From: Clostridium sp. DSM 17811 | GTDB taxonomy: Bacteria > Bacillota > Clostridia > Clostridiales > Clostridiaceae | Assembly (NCBI RefSeq): GCF_018861905.1 | Contig: NZ_JAHLDU010000015.1 | Span: 1 to 64,000 of the forward strand | Direction: 5' to 3' | Length of the DNA: 64,000 nt | Shown: piece after piece, positions 36,658 to 45,756 of the stretch | How positions within the stretch are numbered: the stretch's first letter is position 1 | Layout of the letters: each line of letters starts with the position of its first letter | Notes under the pieces: generated by a model | Told to the model about the DNA's origin: nothing | Database searches by the model: none | Seen by the model: the letters and a program-made list of their open reading frames with translations, nothing else | Translations under genes and position numbers: made by a program

Positions 36658-38113
36658 AAAAAAGTTAAAAAAAATAGGACTTTACTTTAAGAGCAAGAAA
36701 ATGGCTACTCAATTATTTAAAAATTATATTATATTTCTAATTATTATAATTGCAATATTTATGCTAACAATGGTAACTTTATTGGTTTATTTTTCTGCTA
36801 ATTATGTGGATCTTCCAACAGATAAAGCAACCGCTGAGTATATTATAAAGCAAAATTATAAAGATATAAACGTAACAAATTTTATAAAACATAAGGGCTA
36901 TGTTGAAGTGCTTGATAAAAATTTAGTTATCGTTATGGAAAATGGTAGTAAGCATAAAGTGGGATTTAAATACCCACAAAAGTATTATCAAGATATGATT
37001 ACTAACAATTTAAAGGATGGTTATTTTTATTCTAGTAAATATGGCACGAAGAAAGAGTTTATCCTAATTACAGCTATGCCGAACAGTATATTTGATGCTT
37101 ATACATGGGGCTTCGAACATAAGCAGCAATTGGAAGAGGTTAGTAAACGTAAGAATAATGGATTTACTTTTTTAACAATATTTCCATTTATAATATTTAT
37201 ATTTTTATTATCTACAATGGTACTTTATTCTAAACTAACATCAATGATGTTTGTAAAACCATTAAAAAAACTTTTAAAGGGTGTTAACACTGTAAAAAAT
37301 GGAGAATATTCGACAAGGGTTGAAATTAACTCTTTAAATGAAATTGGGCAATTAAAGGACGCATTTAATTTAATGGCAGAAAAGATACAAGAGGAGAAGT
37401 TGTTAAAGGAGAAGGCAGAGCATAATAGGAAAAGGATGATCCTTGATATATCGCATGATTTAAAAAATCCATTAACAAGTATACTCGGATATTCAGAATT
37501 CTTATTAGAGAATGATGATATTGAAATAGAGGATAGAAATAAATTATTAAAAGTTATTAACAACAATAGCAGGCGAGCAAACGACCTAATTCAAGATCTC
37601 TTTGAATTTTCACGTGTTGAAAGTACAGAATATAAATTAGATGTAAGCAATCATGATATAGGTGAGTTTTTACGAGAACTCATTGCAGGATATGTTCCAA
37701 TTATGGAGCAAAAAGGCGTTTTATATGAATTTAATATCACGGAAGATGAAGTGGAAATTCTATTTGATAGAAAGAACTTAGATAGAGCATTAAGTAATAT
37801 TTTATTAAATAGCATTAAATACAATAGCCCAGGTATTACTATTAGTATCAAGCTTTTATTAGATAATAATGTTGCTTCAATTATTATTGAGGACAATGGA
37901 GTAGGAATACCTAAGGAATTTCAAGGAAACATTTTTGAACCTTTTGTTCGTGTAGATACTACGAGAAATTCTAGGAATGGTGGTACAGGGCTTGGTCTTG
38001 CAATATCAAAAGCAATAATTGAAAAACATGGAGGAAGTATAACTTTAGTGCAGGATATAAATAAGGGTTGCAAGTTTATAATAAAATTAAATAAGAGCAT
38101 AGATAATATATAG
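36650..38113 (+). CDS. sensor histidine kinase linked to the ABC exporter
   Basis: The 487-residue kinase has a membrane segment at about 25-47, an extracellular domain of about 125 residues, a second membrane segment at about 175-197, HAMP, HisKA with ILDISHDLKNP (His269) and a HATPase domain with DNGVGIP and GTGLGLA. It resembles the kinases beside peptide-responsive ABC systems. The 8-base overlap with the regulator is the usual arrangement. The ligand is unknown. Confidence 0.93.
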   Translation: MNRKKLKKIGLYFKSKKMATQLFKNYIIFLIIIIAIFMLTMVTLLVYFSANYVDLPTDKATAEYIIKQNYKDINVTNFIKHKGYVEVLDKNLVIVMENGSKHKVGFKYPQKYYQDMITNNLKDGYFYSSKYGTKKEFILITAMPNSIFDAYTWGFEHKQQLEEVSKRKNNGFTFLTIFPFIIFIFLLSTMVLYSKLTSMMFVKPLKKLLKGVNTVKNGEYSTRVEINSLNEIGQLKDAFNLMAEKIQEEKLLKEKAEHNRKRMILDISHDLKNPLTSILGYSEFLLENDDIEIEDRNKLLKVINNNSRRANDLIQDLFEFSRVESTEYKLDVSNHDIGEFLRELIAGYVPIMEQKGVLYEFNITEDEVEILFDRKNLDRALSNILLNSIKYNSPGITISIKLLLDNNVASIIIEDNGVGIPKEFQGNIFEPFVRVDTTRNSRNGGTGLGLAISKAIIEKHGGSITLVQDINKGCKFIIKLNKSIDNI

Positions 38114-38138
38114 ATTAGGAGTTTTAAATATAAGCTAG

Positions 38139-38180
38139 CTGCACCTTGCCTTCTAGGTAGGGTGCAGTTTAATATGCTTT
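38139..38180 (+). terminator. terminator after the exporter two-component system
   Basis: CTGCACC (38139-38145) pairs with GGGTGCAG (38160-38167) and TTGCC with GGTA in between; T-rich bases follow. It faces the convergent 98-residue gene. Confidence 0.65.
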
Positions 38181-38188
38181 TATATCAT

Positions 38189-38485
38189 TTATTTACTTCT
38201 ATTTACTTTGTTAATTTCTTTATCAAGATTCTTTATACGATTTTCTATTTTTTTTAAGGCATTACAGTAATCTAATAAAGACGAATCAATACGACTATTA
38301 CTTTTGAAAATTGAATATAATTCTTTTCCAAGATCTCGATAGAGATTATCCATATTATTTTCTTCAGAATGGAGTTTATATTTAAGTTTGGATATTTCAA
38401 TAAAATCTTCAGATTTGTTTGATAAAACCTCGATTCCGTTGCTTATTGAATCTTTAATTTTGTATAAATTAGGGCCTGAAGGCAT
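38189..38485 (-). CDS. small coiled-coil protein of unknown function
   Basis: The 98-residue protein has no signal peptide or membrane segment. Two helical stretches with heptad spacing (about 10-58 and 60-95) predict a coiled coil; it is rich in Lys, Glu, Ser and Asn. The ATG follows AAAGGAGGAAG, a strong site. I do not recognise the family. It lies between the exporter locus and murI, in opposite orientation to both. Confidence 0.65.
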   Translation of the reverse strand: MPSGPNLYKIKDSISNGIEVLSNKSEDFIEISKLKYKLHSEENNMDNLYRDLGKELYSIFKSNSRIDSSLLDYCNALKKIENRIKNLDKEINKVNRSK

Positions 38486-38656
38486 AACACTTCCTCCTTT
38501 TATGGTATAATTTAAATTAAATGGGTAGACTCAATAACATATTATTTATGAGAATGCGTATATGTGACTAATAAATGCTTGTACACAAATAAATATATTT
38601 GATTTGTTATAAATTATAGATTATAAAATTGTTAATTTTAATATGGTGGTGATAAT

Positions 38657-39430
38657 GTGAATAATAGAGAAAGACCGATAGGATTTTTTGATTCAGGAGT
38701 AGGCGGAATAAGTGTGTTAAAAGAATCTTTAAAAGTGCTTCCAAATGAAAATTTTGTTTATTTTGGAGACTCATTAAATGCACCCTATGGAACTAAAAAT
38801 GTAAATGAGGTTAGAAAATTAACTTTTAAAGCGGTAGATTTTCTTTTGGAGAAAGGCGTAAAAGTAGTAGTGATTGCTTGTAATACTGCTACTAGTGCGG
38901 CTATTGATGCACTTAGAAGGCAATATAAAGATATACCTATAATTGGTATAGAGCCAGCACTAAAGCCTGCTGTAGAAGTTAGCAGGGGTAAAAGTGTAAT
39001 TATTATGGCAACGCCGATGACTTTAACTGAAAAAAAGTTTGATAATTTAATGAAGTTGTACAATAAAGAAGTCGATATAATACCCTTGCCTTGTGCGGGC
39101 CTAGTTGAGCTTATCGAAAATGGAATTATAGATGGCGATGAAATTAATGAGTACTTAAAAGGAAAGTTAAAAGAGTTTAGTCATTTAGATGTAGCAGCTA
39201 TAGTACTTGGGTGCACTCATTATCCATTTATAAAAAAAGAATTAATTAAGATCGTTGGAGAAAAAACTATTATAATTGATGGAAGTATAGGCACTGTGAA
39301 TCAACTAAAAAGACAACTTACTCGTAATAATCTCTTAAATGAAAAGAAGACAAAGGGTATTGTAACTATATATAGTTCCTCTACGAATGATAATACAATA
39401 GATTTAAGTTATAAATTATTAAAACTATAA
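38657..39430 (+). CDS. murI: glutamate racemase
   Basis: MurI makes D-glutamate for peptidoglycan. The 257-residue protein has the two catalytic cysteines: Cys75 in ACNTATS and the second in LGCTHYPF; also FFDSGVGGISV at 10-20. The start codon is GTG at 38657 with GGTGGTGAT upstream. It stands as its own unit with a terminator. With murA and murC in the same window, cell-wall precursor synthesis is well represented. Confidence 0.96.
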   Translation: MNNRERPIGFFDSGVGGISVLKESLKVLPNENFVYFGDSLNAPYGTKNVNEVRKLTFKAVDFLLEKGVKVVVIACNTATSAAIDALRRQYKDIPIIGIEPALKPAVEVSRGKSVIIMATPMTLTEKKFDNLMKLYNKEVDIIPLPCAGLVELIENGIIDGDEINEYLKGKLKEFSHLDVAAIVLGCTHYPFIKKELIKIVGEKTIIIDGSIGTVNQLKRQLTRNNLLNEKKTKGIVTIYSSSTNDNTIDLSYKLLKL

Positions 39431-39473
39431 TCTTATTAAAAAGATTTAAGAGAAAGTATTGTATATATAAAAG

Positions 39474-39515
39474 CAGTTTAAGACTATTTGAATTAGTTTT
39501 AGACTGTTTTTGTTT
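39474..39515 (+). terminator. terminator after murI
   Basis: CAGTTTAAGACTA (39474-39486) pairs with TAGTTTTAGACTG (39494-39506), with two G-T pairs and a 7-base loop, followed by TTTTTG. Confidence 0.78.
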
Positions 39516-39622
39516 TTAATAGTGTATGTGATATATATCTAAAATTAAATTAATTATAGCAATTGTATGACTAGGTGAATAGTATAAACTATACAAAGAA
39601 ACAACAGAAATAAGGTGATAAA

Positions 39623-40063
39623 ATGAGAGTATTTCAATTGAAGAAAGATAATGAATACTACGTAGATCAGGATACATTTAATATGAAAATTGAAAGGATA
39701 AATAAAATTAATTGCATAACTATAGACAATCCCGTGCAAAATAATTTCTTATGCGTTATAAATCATCTAGTATGTAAATTTGAAGAGAATAAGAACATTG
39801 CGCATTTAATTATTACAAATGATGATAAACAATTGAAAGATACAACTACATTCGAGGGGTTAAATATTGGCTATAAGTATGACAAAGGAGAACCATTAGA
39901 TAACTTAGAAATAGATATAGTTAATATTGACATAAATCGAGAGATAGACATGCTAGAAAAATATTCTTTGATAATACTTCCTGGAGGAAATATCCAAATA
40001 AAATTAGAAGAACCACAAGAAAAAATGAGTTTACAAATAAGCGTTGGTAAGGAGATGATTTAA
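39623..40063 (+). CDS. hypothetical protein, 146 residues
   Basis: I do not recognise this protein. The ATG follows AAGGTGAT. It is acidic, rich in Ile, Asn and Asp, has no signal peptide or membrane segment, and reads as an alternating beta-strand protein (INCITIDNP, AHLIITNDD, YSLIILPGGNIQI). It is followed by the cyclophilin gene 142 bases later. Confidence 0.6.
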   Translation: MRVFQLKKDNEYYVDQDTFNMKIERINKINCITIDNPVQNNFLCVINHLVCKFEENKNIAHLIITNDDKQLKDTTTFEGLNIGYKYDKGEPLDNLEIDIVNIDINREIDMLEKYSLIILPGGNIQIKLEEPQEKMSLQISVGKEMI

Positions 40064-40204
40064 CTTTTGAATAGGATGACATTCTTAAAAATAGGTAGGG
40101 CTTACTAATTATTTTTAAGGATGTCCTTATATATATAAAATAGTAAATGATATAAAATGTGATATAATTTATAATGAATACATAACAAGAGGAGAGGTAA
40201 ATAT

Positions 40205-40723
40205 ATGAATCCAATAGTAACAATTAATATGCAAGATGGAAAAGTGATAAAGGCTGAGTTATATCCAGAGGTTGCACCAAACACGGTAAATAATTTTATT
40301 AGCCTTATAAATAAGGGCTTTTATAATGGACTTGTTTTTCATAGAGTAATCCCAGGGTTTATGATTCAAGGGGGCTGTCCTGAAGGAACAGGCGTTGGTG
40401 GACCAGACTATTCTATAAAGGGTGAGTTCTCTTCTAATAAATTTAAAAATGATTTAAAACATTCAACTGGTGTTTTATCAATGGCTAGATCTAATGATTC
40501 AGATTCAGCAGGAAGCCAGTTCTTTATTATGGTAGCTAATTCTTATCATTTAGATGGAAGTTATGCAGCTTTTGGTAAAGTAACTGAGGGAATGGAAAAT
40601 GCTTTAGAAATAGCTAATGTCAAAAGAGATTTTAGAGATAAACCAAACAAAGAGCAAAAGATAAAAGATATGAGTGTTGATACTTTAGGAATTAAGTACA
40701 GTGAACCAAAAAAAATAAAGTAG
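40205..40723 (+). CDS. cyclophilin-type peptidyl-prolyl cis-trans isomerase
   Basis: This 172-residue single-domain cyclophilin speeds proline isomerisation during folding. Active-site marks FHRVIPGFMIQGG near 50-62 and GSQFFIM near 100-106 are present; the binding-site Trp seen in eukaryotic cyclophilins is not obvious, as usual for bacterial PpiB. No signal peptide, so cytoplasmic. The ATG follows AGAGGAGAGG. A DUF3783 gene follows at 41 bases. Confidence 0.94.
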   Translation: MNPIVTINMQDGKVIKAELYPEVAPNTVNNFISLINKGFYNGLVFHRVIPGFMIQGGCPEGTGVGGPDYSIKGEFSSNKFKNDLKHSTGVLSMARSNDSDSAGSQFFIMVANSYHLDGSYAAFGKVTEGMENALEIANVKRDFRDKPNKEQKIKDMSVDTLGIKYSEPKKIK

Positions 40724-40764
40724 ATATATATAAATAAAATAATAAATTGTAGGGGGAATATAGC

Positions 40765-41142
40765 GTGGATCTTATTAATGAAAAAGTTATCCTTGCATAT
40801 GGACTAACTGGTGCAGAGGAAGAAAAATTTAATGATTTACTAGTAAAACAAAATATATTACCTTGCAGAATAATTGAGAAAAATATGGGTAACGTAACAA
40901 TTAGGGAAGTATTACGAGATGTTAAAAAATTAGAGGATAATACTGAATTACCTAATGAAAAACTACTTATATTTAGTAACTTTGCGGATAAGGAATTGTA
41001 TGAGCTAATTGATGATATAAGACAAATTAAAAGCAGCGATACAATACTTGCAGCAGTTACACCAACATCTATTAACTGGAAAGTTAGTTATCTTATGCAT
41101 CATCTGATTGCAGAAAGAGAAGCTTACAAGAAAAGTAAATAA
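40765..41142 (+). CDS. DUF3783 family protein
   Basis: This 125-residue protein matches the clostridial DUF3783 pattern: an N-terminal VILAYGLTGAEEEKF, a middle part with KLLIFSNFADKEL, and a tail with AAVTPTSINWKVSYLMHHL. Function unknown. The start is GTG at 40765 with AGGGGG upstream. It is probably co-transcribed with the cyclophilin gene and ends at a strong hairpin. Confidence 0.85.
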   Translation: MDLINEKVILAYGLTGAEEEKFNDLLVKQNILPCRIIEKNMGNVTIREVLRDVKKLEDNTELPNEKLLIFSNFADKELYELIDDIRQIKSSDTILAAVTPTSINWKVSYLMHHLIAEREAYKKSK

Positions 41143-41155
41143 AGTACAGGGTCCA

Positions 41156-41200
41156 AAATATAAATCTTCTGCTATAAGCAGAGGATTTATATTTCGTTGT
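41156..41200 (+). terminator. terminator after the DUF3783 gene
   Basis: AAATATAAATCTTCTGCT (41156-41173) pairs with AGCAGAGGATTTATATTT (41177-41194), with one G-T pair and a 3-base loop; the downstream T run is weak. Confidence 0.75.
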
Positions 41201-41307
41201 ATATATAAATATAAAATTTAAATAAAAATTTTTATATATACCCGAAATGGTGTAAAATTATAATTAAATGATTAAAAACAATTATTCAATTGGAAAGGCG
41301 GAAAATT

Positions 41308-41973
41308 ATGAGTAGAGTAGGAGACAGGATTAAACAAGTAAGAGAAACAAAAGAGGTAAGCCAAAAACAATTAGGTAAAAAAATCGGAGTTTCTGAAGGT
41401 TTTATTAATGATATTGAATTAGGAAAAAAAGTTATAAATGAAAAACTTTTAGAAAAAATATCTAAAATTTTAGGAGAAGAAATAGAAGATAGATCTGTGG
41501 CATTTGAAGATGCTTTGGAAAGTGAGGAAAGAAATCCAAAACTTGAGAGACCAATCGCAGGAAAAGTAAATGAAGTTTGGAATGATGCATTTAGTTCAGT
41601 TTTAAAAGATGTTGCTATTTATAAATATGATTTAGCTAAAGCTATAGGTAAGAAACAAATGCCAATAATATCAAATAAAGTAGAAGGATACGCTCAAGAT
41701 AAAGTATTATTTTTAGAAATAGAAAATGATGATATGCTTGGGTTCAGAATTTGTAGTGGAGATATTGCTTTCGCACATTTGACTCATGAAATTGAAAACA
41801 ATTCTATTTCATTATTAGATTATAATGGAGAAAGAGTATTAAGGCAGATAAAAAAACTAGATAGTAACAAAGTGCTATTAATAAGTAATAGAATTTCATT
41901 AAAAACAGATACAGTTCCTCATAATGACATAAAGGTAATTGCAAAACTAGATAGCATACAGTTTAAGTTATAA
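41308..41973 (+). CDS. XRE-type regulator with a protease-dead S24-like domain
   Basis: I start at ATG 41308 (AAGGCGG before it), giving 221 residues; the frame runs to a TTG at 41290. Residues 5-58 form a Cro/CI helix-turn-helix. The C-terminal half (about 120-221) follows the LexA/CI S24 fold, but the catalytic Ser position reads NDDM instead of GDSM (141-143) and the Lys region GERVLRQI lacks the lysine, so self-cleavage is not expected. GDIAFAH and a late ISNR segment keep the fold recognisable. It probably acts as a non-cleavable ligand-sensing repressor. Target unknown. Confidence 0.85.
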   Translation: MSRVGDRIKQVRETKEVSQKQLGKKIGVSEGFINDIELGKKVINEKLLEKISKILGEEIEDRSVAFEDALESEERNPKLERPIAGKVNEVWNDAFSSVLKDVAIYKYDLAKAIGKKQMPIISNKVEGYAQDKVLFLEIENDDMLGFRICSGDIAFAHLTHEIENNSISLLDYNGERVLRQIKKLDSNKVLLISNRISLKTDTVPHNDIKVIAKLDSIQFKL

Positions 41974-42180
41974 TTATTTTTTATGATAGATATACTATTT
42001 ATAAATGAACTTTACATTAAGTATAGAAGAAAAATGATTAATTAATAATTAATAGTATTAACAAAACACTACTGATAGTTTATAATAGAAAGTATGCATG
42101 AAGCATGTAATAATGGGGAATTAACTATTGATTTAAAAAATAAAGGATAATCAGTAGAGGAACAAGGGGGGGATAGTATT

Positions 42181-43980
42181 ATGAAAGGAACAGTAGTGGC
42201 TACTTGGATGAAAACTTGTAGAAAACTTTATGGCGACGATACGGTTAATAATGCGATGAAATCTGTGGGGTGGAAAGCTCGGAAAATATTTTCACCGGTG
42301 GAGAACATAGATGATAGCCAAGTTAAAAATGTAATTGGCGATATATCTAAAAACCAAAATATACCTATTGATGTATTATGGAGAACAATAGGAAAAGATA
42401 ATTTGACTGCGTTTCATAGAGATTTTCCTGCATTTTTTAACACTGAAAATGTATATTCGTTTTTAAAATCGCTGTTTGATATACATGTTGTAATGACAAA
42501 AAAATTTGCCGGGGCTAAACCACCGTTAGTAGGGATAACTCCTATTTCAAGTAGGGAAGCTATTTTCACTTATAATTCTAAGAGAGCGATGTTTGATTAT
42601 TTTTTAGGACTATTAGATGGTACATGTGAGTATTTTAATGAAAAAGTTCAAATTGAGCAATTAGATAAAACTTCAGATAGCTTAAGTTTAAAGCTTACGT
42701 TTGATAAGGATATTTATTATAAAAAAACATATAAAATTAATAAAATCCTATCATTAGGCTTTATTAATAATACTCATGGTAAAGTAGGCCTATTTACATT
42801 TATTGTAGCTTTAATTGGGGCAATGATGTTAATTGGTACAGGTGATATTTTAAAAGTATTAGGTTTCTCTATCATTTCTGGACTAGCATCAAGTCTTGCG
42901 TCGTTTATAATGGGAAGACCTGCAAAGCTAATTATGCAAACTATAGACCAGATTAATAGCAATAATTATGTTGAAGATGGAGATATTGTAACTTGCGATG
43001 AGTACGAAGAGTTATACGAAAATATTAAGAAATATAAAAAAGGATTTAGAGCAGATTTTGTTGAGTTTAAAGGTGTAACTGATGAGATGGATACTTTTGC
43101 GCAAAATATAAATACGATTTCTAGTAGAATGAAAGATACTTCAGAGGATATATCAGGAGTAGTTGAACAAATGGCAGATACTTCTGTAAGCCAAGCTGAG
43201 AGTACTGAAAATGCTGTTTTAATCTTAAATGATAATATTAGATCGCTTAAAGATATTGTTAAAAATGAGAATGACAACAAGGATGAATTAGAAAAAGCTC
43301 TTGGAAAAATAAATAATAGCTATGAAAGTGTAAATAAAACAAGTAAAAATATACTTGGAACTTTAGAAAAATTTCAAGAAGTTAAAGATAATGGGATAAA
43401 GCTTGAAACTAAGGCTCATGACATAACAAGCATAGTATCGATTGTTTCTCAAATTTCTGAGCAAACAAACTTACTTGCTCTTAATGCATCCATAGAGGCT
43501 GCGCGTGCAGGCGAACAAGGAAAAGGATTTGCTGTTGTCGCAGATGAAGTTAGAAAGCTTGCAGAACAGTCTAAGAGCGCTGTGGAAGAAATCAACAGCA
43601 ATTTGATTGAGTTTGTTAAGGATATAAATGTACTTGTTGATAAAATTGGTGATCAATATGATATTTTGCAAAATGAGACTAAGGGTCTAGAGGACGTAAG
43701 GGATATAAGTTATGAGGCTACTATGTCTGTTAGAACAGTTTCAACAGCAATGATAGATACTATAAATGAGTTAGATAGAGAAGCTAAATCTATTGCAAAC
43801 ATATATGAAACAATAGAGTCCTTAGCCGCAATTTCAGAAGAAAATTCTGCATCATCAGAAGAGGTAAGTGCAAGTGTTGGAACTTATACAAATGAAATTA
43901 AGAAGCTAATAGACAGTATATATGAGTTCAAAAAGATAACAAGTTCATTTAAAGAGGATTTAAAGAAATATAAGATATAG
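42181..43980 (+). CDS. H-NOX methyl-accepting chemotaxis protein (gas sensor)
   Basis: The 599-residue chemoreceptor starts with a haem-binding H-NOX domain (about 1-185). Alignment by eye to the Thermoanaerobacter and C. botulinum H-NOX proteins puts every key residue at the same number: proximal His102 (FDIHVV), Pro115, the Tyr131/Ser133/Arg135 haem-propionate motif (YNSKR) and distal Tyr140. Two membrane helices follow (about 200-245), then a linker and the MCP signalling hairpin ([20 protein letters not shown]). A distal Tyr is the mark of H-NOX proteins that can bind oxygen as well as NO and CO. It likely drives avoidance of O2 or NO. The ATG follows AGGGGGGGAT. No che genes are nearby. 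Confidence 0.95.
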   Translation: MKGTVVATWMKTCRKLYGDDTVNNAMKSVGWKARKIFSPVENIDDSQVKNVIGDISKNQNIPIDVLWRTIGKDNLTAFHRDFPAFFNTENVYSFLKSLFDIHVVMTKKFAGAKPPLVGITPISSREAIFTYNSKRAMFDYFLGLLDGTCEYFNEKVQIEQLDKTSDSLSLKLTFDKDIYYKKTYKINKILSLGFINNTHGKVGLFTFIVALIGAMMLIGTGDILKVLGFSIISGLASSLASFIMGRPAKLIMQTIDQINSNNYVEDGDIVTCDEYEELYENIKKYKKGFRADFVEFKGVTDEMDTFAQNINTISSRMKDTSEDISGVVEQMADTSVSQAESTENAVLILNDNIRSLKDIVKNENDNKDELEKALGKINNSYESVNKTSKNILGTLEKFQEVKDNGIKLETKAHDITSIVSIVSQISEQTNLLALNASIEAARAGEQGKGFAVVADEVRKLAEQSKSAVEEINSNLIEFVKDINVLVDKIGDQYDILQNETKGLEDVRDISYEATMSVRTVSTAMIDTINELDREAKSIANIYETIESLAAISEENSASSEEVSASVGTYTNEIKKLIDSIYEFKKITSSFKEDLKKYKI

Positions 43981-44008
43981 TTATTGTTAGGGAAGCAGGG
44001 GAAAGAAG

Positions 44009-44674
44009 ATGGAACAATTACAAAAGAAAGCCGTAACATATCAATGGAAAGATGTTATTAAAAGAGGAATGTTTGCATTAAGCATACCATTAATAAGTTT
44101 GACTTATCCTCTGATTAATCAATATAGAGGAAATACTAACGACTTATTTACATTTGTAGATAAACTCATACCTTTTAATAAGTTTTTTATATTACCTTAT
44201 ATATCTTGGTATGTATTTATAGCAATTTTTTCAGTTATATTATGTATATATGATAAAGAAAAGTATTTTAAACTACTTATAACGTTAGACCTAGGTATGA
44301 TTATGTGCTACATAATATACTATTTTTATCCAACATATGTTCCAAGACCAATAATAGTAGGAACAGATTTTTTTAGCAATTTGGTTTTGAGTTTATACGC
44401 GGCTGATAACCCCTACAACTGTTTTCCTAGTATTCATGTTTTAAATTCAGTGCTTATAACTTTGTATATTTATGAATCAGAAATGGTTAGCAAATGCATA
44501 AAGGTGATTTGTAGTATTATGTCTTTCTCTATAGTTTTATCTACTATGTTTATAAAGCAACATTATTTTGCAGATGTTATTGCGGGCATAATATTTGCTT
44601 TCATTTTATATTTTTGTTTTAAAAATTTGAAATTTAATTTTCATAAAGATGAAAGCATAACTTATATAGAATAA
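44009..44674 (+). CDS. PAP2-superfamily membrane phosphatase
   Basis: The 221-residue membrane protein has five to six helices and the two last PAP2 motifs: CFPSIHV at 138-144 and KQHYFADV at 183-190. The first motif (KxxxxxxRP) is weak, with VPRP near 111-114. Such variants include lipid-phosphate and inositol-phosphoryl-ceramide-synthase-like enzymes. It sits 28 bases after the H-NOX receptor and may share its transcript; a functional link is not shown. A perfect terminator hairpin overlaps its stop. Confidence 0.85.
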   Translation: MEQLQKKAVTYQWKDVIKRGMFALSIPLISLTYPLINQYRGNTNDLFTFVDKLIPFNKFFILPYISWYVFIAIFSVILCIYDKEKYFKLLITLDLGMIMCYIIYYFYPTYVPRPIIVGTDFFSNLVLSLYAADNPYNCFPSIHVLNSVLITLYIYESEMVSKCIKVICSIMSFSIVLSTMFIKQHYFADVIAGIIFAFILYFCFKNLKFNFHKDESITYIE

Positions 44675-44715
44675 TTAAAGGTCTCCATGATTAAATCATG
44701 GAGACCTTTAATTAT
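44671..44715. terminator. bidirectional terminator, perfect 21-bp stem
   Basis: ATAATTAAAGGTCTCCATGA plus T (44671-44691) pairs perfectly with 44695-44715 across a 3-base loop, between convergent genes; A/T tracts on both sides suit both strands. Confidence 0.9.
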
Positions 44716-44746
44716 TAGAAGATGAAACAGGTTACAATGGTATTTG

Positions 44747-45685
44747 TTATACTCCACTTAAGTTAAAATCGGGTATAAAATCAGGCGAGGAAGTTCCGTT
44801 ATCTTGAACAAAACATTTTGTTATCCCTAAGTTTAAGCAGTAGTTTATTAAAGCATCATAATGATTCTGGTTTAGGGTCTTGTTTATTTCAGGAAAGTTA
44901 GCGTCTACATGTATAGGGGTATATTGATTCATTAAGCTAATATAAACATCATCATTAAAGGTAGCGTGTATAAAGTCTATTACTTTTTTAGAATCAAATA
45001 ATAAGCCAGGCAGCATTAGATGTCTAATTATTACTCCCTTTTGAATTATCCCATTATCATCAAATTTTACATTCCCTACTTGAGAGACCATTTCAGTAAT
45101 AACTTTACTTGCAGTATTAAAATAATTAGGTGCTTTTGAATATTTAAGAGCATATTTGTCTGCATAATATTTTAAGTCTGGCAGGTAAACATCAATGAAT
45201 CCTTTGAGTGACTTAATAGTGTCTATATTTTCATATCCATTTGAATTATAGAGAATAGGAATACTAAGACCATTTTGTTTAGCCAGTTTTAAGGATTCTA
45301 TTATCTGGGGGACGTAGTGAGTTGGCGTAACCAAATTTATATTGAGTGCGCCTCTTTTCTGCTGCTCTAAAAAAATTTCACTAAGGCGATTTATAGATAT
45401 TGTTTTTCCATAGCCATCATGACTTATTTTATAATTTTGGCAAAATACACATTTCAGATTACAATGTGAAAAAAATACAGTGCCAGAACCTAATTCACCT
45501 GAAATACAAGGTTCTTCCCAATAATGCAAAGAAACTTTAGCTACTTTTATATACCCAGAAGCGTTGCAATAGCCTAATTCATCATCTAATCTATTAACAA
45601 AACATTTCCTAGGACATAAATTGCATTTTTTTAGTATGTCTAAAGAGGGTGAGTCATCTAATTTTTCTGTGTTTTTATTTATCAT
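44747..45685 (-). CDS. radical SAM protein, PflX (COG1313) type
   Basis: The 312-residue protein has an N-terminal Cys cluster (Cys21, 24, 28 and 40) and the radical-SAM CNLKCVFC at 75-82, with AdoMet-contact residues in NLVTPTHYVPQI. COG1313 proteins resemble pyruvate formate-lyase activating enzyme but their substrate is unknown. The ATG follows AAGGAGAT. It follows the YkvI gene on the same strand with a 70-base gap. No glycyl-radical enzyme gene is nearby. Confidence 0.88.
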   Translation of the reverse strand: MINKNTEKLDDSPSLDILKKCNLCPRKCFVNRLDDELGYCNASGYIKVAKVSLHYWEEPCISGELGSGTVFFSHCNLKCVFCQNYKISHDGYGKTISINRLSEIFLEQQKRGALNINLVTPTHYVPQIIESLKLAKQNGLSIPILYNSNGYENIDTIKSLKGFIDVYLPDLKYYADKYALKYSKAPNYFNTASKVITEMVSQVGNVKFDDNGIIQKGVIIRHLMLPGLLFDSKKVIDFIHATFNDDVYISLMNQYTPIHVDANFPEINKTLNQNHYDALINYCLNLGITKCFVQDNGTSSPDFIPDFNLSGV

Positions 45686-45756
45686 TTTTATCTCCTTGCT
45701 TTATAATTACAAGTCTTAGAATATATAAGAATTGTACAACTTTGATATATACAATG

